64,000 nt of DNA. Origin: Phoronis australis (lineage: Eukaryota; Phoronida; Phoronidae). A model generated the notes under the pieces. The model was not told the origin of the DNA and did no database searches. It worked only from the letters and a program-made list of their open reading frames with translations. Where the stretch lies: contig NMRA01000025.1 of the NCBI GenBank assembly GCA_002633005.1, positions 1,579,541 through 1,643,540 on the forward strand, written 5' to 3'. Made by a program: the position numbers and the translations under genes. Positions 15,201 to 27,200 of this stretch are shown here, piece by piece (position 1 is the stretch's first letter; the number at the start of each line of letters is the position of its first letter).

Positions 15201-18200
15201 TCATGTCAGAAAAAGTTGTTTTTTAGGTCAATAATAAAATCATGCTTTTGGTACAAAGTAAAAAGATGCAGAAAAGAACTGATGCTCAGCACATTCACAT
15301 TCAACAGACACACAGTCAAGCCTTAAACAAAGGCAAAATGAAAGGGCCACGTCAAAAATGTTCTCTTTAAGGTATAAATTAAAATGAAGAATTTTCTCGA
15401 TTGTGTTATTTGCAACAAAATTAAACAGCCCAAACATTAAAAGTTCAAAAATAAAATACCTTACCAGCCTACCCACCTATCTCAGATGAGCGAGGGTGGG
15501 GCGACAAAAAAAATTTAGGGATGTACGAATAAAAATTACCTTTTGCTTATGATACAGCTAAGCATTTAATATGACTTGTCAATTTTTATAACCTTACCAT
15601 AGTGGATTCCTCTCGACTCAGAATAAGAAACGCATGCCGTTCCTCAGAGTCACCCTCCAATTTCTCTTCAGACGAAGATGGACCAATCACAGTCCACATG
15701 TCGAGGCAGCCTGGGAGTTCAAAGGTCGTCACCACCTGTGGCCTGATGGATCGCTACAAAACGAAACAGCATAAGAACTATTGGAATACAAGCACATTAC
15801 TAACAATTGTTGTCGAGATCAGAATGTTACCTAAATTACCATGTGATCCGCAAAGGAGAGTTAGATGGTCACACTATAGTAAAATATGTCATTAGTGCCA
15901 TTTTCGCATCATACTCATATATACGGTGTTTAATAGAAATGAAAATCAGTTACCTCCTGTCGTCCTATGTAAATATCCTGATGATGTCTAACGAATAGAC
16001 GAAACGTTGATTTATTATGAACTTCTTCATTTGTGCGGCGATCGTCTGATTTTAAATCTCCTGTTTTTACATCATGCTCATGAATACGGTGTTTAATAGA
16101 AATGAAAATCAGTTACCGCTCGTTTTCACATCTCGAAAAATTATAAGAAGTATTTGACTTGCAGTTTTAATTCGTTAACAAATCATAACAATGCTACATT
16201 ATATATATCAAACACTATATCCTGCATGTAACGTAATGTAATTCTCATCCCTCAGTTTGCTTACTAGAACCAGTAGTCAATATCTTATCTCGAGAGAGAC
16301 ATCGCTTGTTAAAACAAGTCATCCTTGTGACACCTAATGGGCCAGGTTGACAAATCGACAAATCGTCCTGTTCCTTAACCATTGAAATTCAGTTAACAAG
16401 TGCGTTTATCTGATAAATTAATTTTATCCTTAACACTTCTACAAACAGCATTAAGAAATTTCATTATTACGGAACTGAAGGCTGTGTCTCGCCTAATCAC
16501 TTGTTTCTTACGTTTTCGTCAATATGAGGCATCACGTGCACTAGAGAACACCCAAAGAGTTCTCTTACCAATACATATAAGTTTTATTTATGATGGCAGT
16601 ATGGCTACTTGTCAAATTACGGAAAAGTGTGTTCACATACCCGACGTGACAAGAGCAAAAGTGTGTTCACATACCCGACGTGAAAAGAGCAAAAGGGTGT
16701 TCACACTTCTGACGTGACAAGAGCAAAAGCAGCACATCTGTACTTGTACATAAGCAGCTCATAATTACTAACAATTATTGGGAGACAATAAATTCAACAG
16801 ATGGCACTTGTGAGCCAAAGGTCCTAACCACCTTCATAATCATCATTCATTGTACACCGTAGGCATTGCCTACTCATATATAAATACATAAATTCAAATG
16901 TATATTCAGAGTATTTACACAAAGAGTAGTTCTTCTCTTAAAGCCATATCCTTCTGAATATACAATGCAAGGCGCTGGATACTGTCATGATTTTTCTTTT
17001 GAAATATAACAAGAGAAAACAGTCACAAGTTCTGGTAGAAGATTTTTTTAAGGTCTCCAAGAGCAGAGCATCGACACATGAAATGAGGCTCATCTTCAAT
17101 TTCACCCAGACTGCATGTGCCGCATATTCACTCTACCCATACAATTTCATGCGTTCAGGTAATCACAAAAGACCGTTAGCCCACAGATGCCCTTTTGCTT
17201 ATGAACTGTGCTCTGCCCTCAGTATATTCAGGTGTTAAACAGAGGAGTGTATATTCACTAGCGCCACACGGTGAGTATTAAGTCCCCAATTAATAAGTAT
17301 GTTTTCAGTCACCTGCACAACTGTCAGAGCTCCATTCTTGCTATAGCCCGATGTGGTCACCAGTTCAATGTCTGGGTCAACGGATGTGTTGAACTCTTCC
17401 GAGAGAAACGCTGGCTCACCCATCACCATGCGGCCACAGGGGCCTATGTTGGTAATGCTGTCGCACACCTGTTTAGAAACATGGCACACCTGATTAACAA
17501 CAAAGAAAGGTAACACGCAGGAACCACTAACAACTGGCTTTGATTTAATACAACATGTGGAGTTACTGGAAATTCAGGGGCATCACTGACCACACTAAGG
17601 CTACCTACCCTCTGGAAAAATATCAGTATAAACCAAGGCATATTAATGAACCAATTTCAGAGTTACTTACTATCTATTATTTTGACAAGCTCCTATAAAT
17701 CATTGCTCGATTCGATTTCCCACAAAAATGTGCTTTTCTGCTAATGTAGCGAACTAACTCAAACGTAAAACCCTACTGTGCTCAAAATTATCGATAAAAC
17801 AGTGTATGAGATATCAATACACTCAGTCTTCTGGACATTTGGAACAGTGGCTTTCATGAGTGTTCCTAGAACACTTAAAACATTACTTCAACCTATTAAT
17901 TAGCAAGTGCAGAGCTTGCAAAATACAACTTTGTGGATGCACATCGCAAGTGAATGAGATCAAGATATTTTTTAAAACAAAAACGTTTCAATTACATATC
18001 ATGACCCTTGACTGTGACCAACATTGGCAAGTATCTGGCACTAACATGAGGCTATTTCAACCCAGATATTGGAATAGAAATGGACAGTCACATCAAGTTA
18101 TCAAAAATTTTGCACGTCTCGGGTTTTTTCTGAATCAAATAACCACGGGGCAATTTAGCACTTGAAATTTCTTGTGAAATTTTTATATTTAAAAAAGGTT

Positions 18201-21200
18201 TGTACTGACAATAATTGCACTCATTGTATACTTCTGTCGAGTTCAGAAGGATTACAATTCACTGGTCCATGGCCAAATAATAATTTCTGAAGTGCTTAGT
18301 AATTTACAGCGCTACATAAATCTGGCCTTGTTATAATTATTGCTTTTGCTTCTAGCATTTTAATTTTCTTTAACTAGGTCCAAAACATCAACATGACATC
18401 ACACTAAACAAGCGAATTGCCAACGCATAACATAATGAAACAAAATGTTGCCATATTTTGAAATATGAAATCAATAAACCACACTTTATGAAAAACATAC
18501 CTCAAATATGTAAGAGGTAATCTGCGTTCCTGATGTAGCCTCCGTGCCGTAGACTTCCAACTCATCAATATCATCCAACTGTGAAATGTCCGAGGCTGAA
18601 AATAGTAAAAACATAACAGATATGTTTTATTAAAAGTTTTCAAAATGATCTTGTACTCATTTGTGTTAACATTACTTTAATAAAAACAACTTGTTTTTAA
18701 TTGTGACATGTTTCATGATAACCGTCCAATATCTTCAGATGCTAACTGGCACTGTGCAATTCCTGCTTTTGTTGTAACTCTATGCTGAACAGATAACTTT
18801 CCTGTGCCATTCCTGCTTTTGTTGTAACTCTATGCTGAACAGATAACTTTCATGTGCTATTCCTGCTTTTGTTGTAACTCTACTGAACAAATTTTCATTG
18901 TATGCAGCTTTGTTGAGCTCGTCACTTGAGAATAAACTCCTGAAGATGTGGGACGGTTCCCATGAAACATATAACATTCACAAACCGATTGTTGTTTTTA
19001 TTAGAAAACATTAGAAATGGTAGTAAAAACAAAAATATAAAAAATATAGTACAAAGCTCAAAGTACAAAAGCAAAACAGCAACAAAATAGTTAATGCACA
19101 CAGTGCCATACCCATCCAATCCCCCATTGTGTCCAGTCTTTTCTTCTTAGATGGTGGTTCTTTGTTGTTTGTAGCCGTGTCCTGTTGACAAAACAAAATC
19201 ACCTAGTAAATATCCTTCCTTACTGTAGTTCAGAACAGTAGTCGTTCTCCGTCAAGTTTAGTTTTGAGGTCACATACGATCTTAATGACAAGTGCGTGAA
19301 TTCACCCAGTACCTACAAAACTATATATTTTAAATCAGAAAAAGTTCATATATTCTGAAAGTAAAAGCCCGTAGAATTTGATTTTTGACTTTTCACCAAT
19401 CTGCCATTGATTGAGTCAGGAGATCATTAACTTTCTTTTCAATAAAATGTAGCGAAAAAGAAGGAACAATAATAAACAACAACAATACCATGACCAAATT
19501 TCGTTAATATTTAAGATGAAACCTGAAAAATGCTGTAACATTTTTCTAAATTATATTTCGATTTTGTTTTGAGCAATTTTTTATTTTTTTCATGAAAATC
19601 ATAAAGGTCCAACGATATGGTAGCCAACCATAGAAAAGAGGACCATTTTAAAGACAATTCCTTTCGCTTCACTAACTTATAAACAACTAATAGTCACCCC
19701 AGAGTGGTTCCATTTCACAACTGCACTTGTCCATGCCTGAACTCGTAATTAAATTACATTACAAATCAGTTATCTATCGACAAATTGGATTAAACTAAAC
19801 ACCAGCCAACAAACCCATGACTTCCTAATCATACCGTAACAGTACTTAAGACGTCCCCTCCCTCTGTGGCCTTCTCAGTGTACTTCAAAAGGAGTGAGTT
19901 ACCAAGTCTGGATCCCAGGAACAGATAGCCCTCTTCACACATGCACATCTAGTGGAGGGAAGGTTTTATACAGTATACAGCTGAGCAACACATCACTTGA
20001 AAACTTTATAGGGGTCTATGCGTATGTGACAATCCTAAGTAAGCAAACTAAAGCCATATTCTATTGTACGTAATGTTTCAATTATTCAGAGTTCAATGAT
20101 CTACAAATGACCAATGGTAGAAATGTTGATAAAAACAGTAGGAAACAAACACATTCAACTGATATAGGAAAGCAGATCAGTTTCAAAATTGATTTTACTA
20201 AATTGCATTATCAGTTTTGCAAACAACCTCTCATGAAAAACAATATTTCATTTCTAATTTTGATTATGCATGGTACTTAAACAGTTTTCATAGGATAAAC
20301 TCAGTCCATTACTCACACAAGTAGTCAAAACACTGGCTGCTGCCTTGTCAAAGTTGAATCCCCGCACACACCTCATTCCATCCACCAGGAGAGTGAGGAC
20401 ATATCTAAAATCAAATTCAACACATTGTACATTAGTACCAATATCAGCATCAATATCAGCATCAATATCAGTATCACTATCACTACACCTCAATCGTCAA
20501 ATAACGGTTGCATCATATTAGTATCAGAATGAGTATCAAGATCAGTACCACACTACTCAAAACACCAGCTGATTACCTTTACAAAAATATATTTCTATTC
20601 TAGATGCAGTCAATGCATAACTACCAAAATTGCATTGTTCGTAACCTATGAACTTGAGAAAGATTTTTTTCAGAGCGGGCACACTTACAGTTCCCCACCC
20701 TTCAGGGACATGACTATTTTGTCATCGTCTATAAATGCAGCCTTACAGCAGTCCAAGGCCATTCTGACACCATCTTGTTTTCCTGCAAACAAGAACAACC
20801 AGCTCTCACAAGGTAATCTTTAAAATTTGACGAACGATACAAAATAAAAGTAAAAGTAAAGTAGCACGAGATTAAGCCTATGTAAAACTAGACATCAGTC
20901 TTGTCTCCCTTTAAATGCATAATAAACAAATTTACAGATACACCACACTTCAGCATCATGTTCATAAATTTGACTACACTTGGTGCCACATAATATCTTT
21001 CAAGAAGGATTTGTAAAAGGGACATTACGAGCAATAATGAAATTCAGTGTTAAACTGAACACAAACAGGACTTAGCCTCTCAACAGAAACAGGACTTAGT
21101 CTGAATGTTTGCCTACTTAAATCATCACTGAATGTACAGAGCATCGAAGTCTCATAAATGGAGCTCTCTTATCAATTCTATGCACTGAAGGTAAATTTCA

Positions 21201-24200
21201 AAACACATGAGAGATTTAAAAATAAGAAAAGCACAAAACTTACTACATATGTGAGTATATGGATGAGTTTCGTGTAATAAGTAATAAGCAAGACTCACTG
21301 AGAGGGAAGTTGGTGGATCCATCAGTGATGCTGTTCAATGACACTCCATATGGTGGAACACTCTGATTCAGGTATAACAATGAGTTGACAGCCAGAACTA
21401 GGGCGCCACCTGTAGGAATGAACTATTTCTTGAAACTTGGGCTACATTTCATAACTTGACTCTAATGTAAATACATTTAATGTAAGTCATATATTCATTT
21501 TTAGGCAACAGAAATGTTTGTGGGTCTTTGATAAATGTGCACTTAAAGGCACACACCTTAGAGTTTTGCCAACTGTTACAAGCTAAACCAGAAGCAGTTC
21601 ACATTTAGTTGTAAATTCAACTTTCAAGCCGATTATTTACACTTGGAGCTTCACAATAAGAAAAATAATGAGGCTCTTGAAACTCGATTTGAAGAGCAAC
21701 TGAAAAAACACTTGGCTAACACATCAACATCAACATGGTATCAACACGCATCACAGGTCAAGGTCATGACACATTGCGATCTACATAGGTACATCATGCC
21801 CGCTAATACCATACATACCTATAGGCTTGGGCACAGCTATAGCCTGTTGACAGTCAAATGGCAGTTGGTCTATGGACCAAATAATGGGATGAAGTTTCTC
21901 TTGCATGTTGAGTGAGATGGCAGCAATACAGCACGTGTCCATGCGGACGGCTATCCTCCTGTTTCATACAGGTAAAGCACTTCATTAACATGAGAATACA
22001 GTTTGTACACCAGGTAAGACATAAGCAGCCAATTTCATAGAGGTGGTTTAACAAAACCAGGTTTAATACTTAAACCTGGTCTTCCTAAACCTGGTCTAAT
22101 TTTAGACCTAACTTCCATTTCACCAACATGTTTAAAAGTTCGATAGCCTGGTATTGTTAAACCATGAAGCCCGTTCGGTAAAACTAGGTTTAAAGTATCC
22201 AAGCCACCCTAGAGAGTTGATCCGGATTAACTCAACAAAGAAACTATTGAAGTGTTTCAATGAAACCTTGATCACATGGGTACACAATGGCACACAGCAG
22301 TAGAATCAGTGCAGACATTTGTGAAAAAGGGCTAGAACTTTTTCTCATGAGGAAAAATGTTCCCTCCCAAAACTGATCAGAGAAAAAGCCAATGTCATAG
22401 TCGAGAACAAGAAAATTGGTGCCAAATCTAGTCAACGTAAGCAGTAGATTTGGAGAGAAATTGATCCAGAATAAAGGCCAGAAAGAAAATTTCATCAGTG
22501 AAAAAATTGCAAAGAAAAATGGCAAGGGACCCAGTGGCAGATCTAGGATATCATGAGGAGATAATTTTCATTTTGTATCGGCTGTGTCCAACACAAGTAT
22601 ACACATTAAAGTACTTGCTCACAATTAAACGCAACATAGTAAATGCACACATTCATTTCCAAGTAATTTTACTTTTTTGCGGCAAAGGGGGGCACATGAG
22701 CAGATCCAGGATTTTGAGTTAGGGGAGCCAGGGCAGAATATTAGCCAGGATTTTGCCCATCAGACATTTGCATCCCCGAACTGCCAAATGGAATCTGGGC
22801 AAATTTCAGGAGGGTCATGGCCCCCTTGGCCCCCCCTCTAAATCCACCACTGGGGCAGGATCCATGCCCGGCAACTGTATATCGGTGACCACTTGAGATG
22901 GAACTCGGCCACAACAATCATTAGATCAGGGCTTGGAATGACCAATGACACAAAACGCGGAAACTTTTACGGCCCAAGTCATGCCCGATAACCAGCCTTT
23001 GAAATGGTCAATGTGAACCTTTCCGCGACAAAAATCTGGAGGACTAAAAAAAAAAAAAAAAAAAACGTTACCACCATCAGTAGCATGCGTCTGCGTCCTT
23101 TTAGCTCGCCCGTCCACTCCCAACCCACACAATTTTGGCTGCAGAGCGGTAGTATTTGTCGCCGCGCTTAACAATAACACGAGCCGCCATTGAAAATCAC
23201 ACCACGCTTTACCCAAATGCCCCGGCAATGTTGACAATTTACGTTCCTCCGAAACAAGAGCAACTTCCGCTTTCCGAGGTGAACGTCGTCTGCAACGCCG
23301 CGGTAAGAAAGGATTTGCAGCGGAAATTTCATATCAAATCCGATTTTTTTACGCGGAAATATTATACAAAAAGCGGAAAGCACATTTCAAAAAAGCGGAA
23401 ATCCGCGTTTCCGCGGAAAATTCCAAGCCCTGTTAGATGCCTTTTTAGTCAGATGCGTAGCACTTACAATGATGACGCTCTGCTCGAACCGTCACATTCT
23501 GAGAAAATACAAAGGGCACCCTTCAGTATGTATTGGTCTTCGTATATGCGGATCCAGGGGTTCAAGGGGTCTGGACCACTTTTTCCCCTTGATTTTAGTG
23601 ATATCAAATCTATAATTTCCAAATTGTTGACCCAGGCCCTCCTTTTAAAAATCCTTGATCCGACCCCTCCCCCCTCTTTAAAAGTTCTTGGTCCCCTCTG
23701 TTACGTTTATCTTGGGGCGTCCTAAAACTGAATATTGAAAATAGTCCGTTCTCGCTCTTTAAATGCGTTGTAAATGCACACCACAGCATCATTCAGTTGC
23801 ACCTATGTGGTATCATACAAGTCTGCCATATTTAATAGTATTAAACCTGGGTCTGACCAAGTCTAAAGTTAAACCTGGTTTAAGATCTTAATACAAGTCT
23901 AAGTAATATATACCTCATTGGTGAAATGAAAACTGACTTAGACCAGGTCTAAACTGGAGTTAAAACAGGTTTTACTAAACCACTGGTCTAAAAGTTAAAC
24001 TACCTTTATGAAATGCAGATTATCTTTAAACCTGGTCTAAGTCCACTTTAAACTAGGTTTAACTTTAAACCACATTTATGAAATCAGCTGAAGAGGTTTA
24101 AACCAATAAGATTCAGACGTATAATTGAATGCCCACACATTCCTTGGATATAATAAGTGTCCCAACCCATTCTGTTAGCAGTTTTCATATCTTTTTGATA

Positions 24201-27200
24201 CTGTGAACAATTGCAAAATCAAAACACAACACATAATAACAATATTTCTTAATGTAACAGCTAAAGGTGGATTATTAAGAACATACCGTTAACTTGCAGG
24301 TTAATGCCCTAGACGCTTAAATTGGGAAACCTTGAGACAGAAGGTGAGCGATTACCCAAGCCATGGGCGCTTAAAATGAAAAATTGGCAAAAAGTCGGGG
24401 GTGGGCAATTACCCAAGCAGTGGGCGCTTACATCCAAGTTTTAGCCGAACTGGGCAAGCTCGCGGGGTGTTCATTCCTGGACGGAACTTGTAAGTTCAGT
24501 CAAACAGCGGAACCCGACAACCACAAAGATTCTTACGGATCAAACAGAAACAGGATTTCGACTATGTTTGAAGTTGAAAATTAATGCGACAGCGATACGC
24601 AACAGATCAGGCCTAATATTTGCGAGGCGAACTCGTCAAACTTGTACGCATGAATAGCAGCACAGTCTGATCGAGATTATTATTTCTCACTGCGAGTTTA
24701 CTGACGTGTAACTAATAATGAGTCTGCGTACAAATATGTGGGCCATAAAAATGCAAGGGAAGGGGTGGAGAAAAAATGAAATAACTGCATGCTCCGTGGT
24801 CGCCACCAAGTTAGCGTCGTATAGAGGCATTCCTGAAAGCTCCTGTGGGTAATTCCCGGTACGGGTTTTTAACATTTTTTCTTTCACCTACAGCCAGAAT
24901 ACCGGGGCGGCCGTAACATAAAATCAGGGCAACAAATCAGTAACTTAATTGGTAGGTTTTAAAAAAATTGCACTGGGTGCATGTTTGGAGCACACGACCC
25001 AAGACTATCGTGGTTCAAGGAATGGGAGGACATTCATTTGGTTGGCTATCAATATCAATTTATGCACCCAAAACACTTCTGTGTCCTGTGCGGTTGTCAT
25101 CAAAAATTACGCCACATCGTCACAAGGGGGCGTCCACATTTAATCTCTGAATGATGACTAATCTCGTAGTAGACAAGCGCCACTTCTATTAAAATCTACG
25201 GACTAGGCCTATATTGATTTAACAAAAGATCAGTTGATAAGTTTAAAAAAGGCATTTGCAGCGCTTGAGTTATTCGACAAACGTCACCTGAAAAACATAC
25301 TTTTCAAGACGTATGTAAGCAGGTGTAAGCACACGGTATTTCCGCAAACACGGAAGTCTGTGACGGAGGTGAAGCTGTGAATAAAAGCACGAGTTCAAGT
25401 GCAAGTTCTGTAACCGGTAAGTTGGGATGGGCGATTGCCCAAGCACAAGGCGCTTAAACTGAAAATTGACAAAAAGTCGGGGAGGGGCGATTACCCGGGC
25501 ATGGGCGTAAACCCGCGAGTTTACGGTATCTCAATTTTCCACAGAACCTCTACTTTCCACCAAAAAGACACTCATACTTAAATTTGGCCTAGGCGAGTAG
25601 GGCATGGTGCGATTCTCTAGCACAAAATACTGGCAACGTTCAGAAAAAACTTTCATTTGAAGCTGCATTCAAGACAACTTTCAATAGAATTAACAGAGTG
25701 AGTACAAAGTGACAAGCAAATAATGTAAGTTAATGAATCAATCCCCTATGATCTGTACTCCTAACTCATGTTCAATCAACCAATCAAGAATCCCCATTAA
25801 TCAACCATACCCAGTCCATGTCCTGATTGGCTCATACAAGATGAAGACCGTGGGTTCGTAGTAACCATGCAAGAACTGAATATCCTGAACATTGGTGATT
25901 TTTTCGTCCAGATGGCGAAGGTCGATGTGATATGAGGACATGAACGGAGATTTACTGAAAGACAGTGATATTTTGAGAAATAAAACACGTGATGCTACTC
26001 AGGAAGAATTTCGCAAAAAGATAGTTTCACAATATATTATCATTATTATGGAAAAAACAGGTGCCACACATGGGAAGGGCCATACTAAGACACGCATCAT
26101 ATTATCAACAGCTGAAGGTTTAACACAAATTTTGTTACCACGGAATCGTCCTGTTTAGTCAAGTTAATTTCCCAAATCATTTTTGAGATCACACAATAAC
26201 AACTATATTAAATTTGACAGCTGTGAAACTCGGGTAATTCATTCTTTTCATGAGATGAGAAGTATTGCCGCAAGTGCAGCCAGATAATCTTTATTAACAG
26301 CTGCAAGGGCAATACCACACACAGTTCATAGTACAATACCACACACAGTTCATAGTACAATACCACACACAGTTCATAGTACAATNNNNNNNNNNNNNNN
26401 NNNNNNNNNNNNNNNNNNNNNNNNNNNNNNNNNNNNNNNNNNNNNNNNNNNNNNNNNNNNNNNNNNNNNNNNNNNNNNNNNNNNNNNNNNNNNNNNNNNN
26501 NNNNNNNNNNNNNNNNNNNNNNNNNNNNNNNNNNNNNNNNNNNNNNNNNNNNNNNNNNNNNNNNNNNNNNNNNNNNNNNNNNNNNNNNNNNNNNNNNNNN
26601 NNNNNNNNNNNNNNNNNNNNNNNNNNNNNNNNNNNNNNNNNNNNNNNNNNNCCCCCCCCTTTAAAAGTTCTTGGTCCTCTCTGTTACGTTTATCTTGGGG
26701 CGTCCTAAAACTGAATATTGAAAATAGTCCATTCTCGCTCTTTAACTGCGTTGTAAATGCACACCACAGCATCATTCAGTTGCACCTATATCGTACAAGT
26801 CTGCCATATTTAATAGTATTAAACCTGGGTGTGACCAAGTCTAAAGTTAAACCTGGTTTGAGATCTTAATACAAGTCTAAGTAATATGAAAACTGACTTA
26901 GACCAAGTCTAAACTGGAGTTAAACCAGGTTTTACTAAACTGGTCTAAAAGTTAAACCACCTTAAGATTATGAAATGCAGATTATCTTTAAACCTGGTCT
27001 AAGTCCACTTTAAACTAGGTTTAACTTTAAACCACATTTATGAAATCAGCTGAAGAGGTTTAAACCAATAAGATTCAGAGGTACAATTGAATGCCCACAC
27101 ATTCCTTGGATCTAATAAGAGTTCCAACCCATTCTGTTAGCAGTTTTGAAAACTGCTAACAGAATGGGTTGAAACTCTTATTTCATATCTTTCTGATACT

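Larger units (their letters stand above)
23669..26385. repeat. Large direct duplication, left copy (probable haplotype overlap)
   Basis: It matches 26652-30378 nearly base for base, apart from indels. It ends at the N gap. It includes a complete copy of CPSF1 exon 5, the AAACCTGGT repeat region, GGGCGATTACCC repeats near 24347-24430 and 25430-25510, and a 24-base VNTR at the right end. It lacks about 1.1 kb that the right copy has. Confidence 0.93.

Noticed and set aside
23156-23725. A 189-codon open frame on the plus strand, the longest nominal frame without homology
   Set aside because: It runs through the right half of a MITE and into low-complexity C-rich repeat sequence, has no domain resemblance, and lies in an intron of CPSF1.
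26374-26775. A 133-codon minus-strand open frame
   Set aside because: It is composed mostly of undetermined residues from the N gap.
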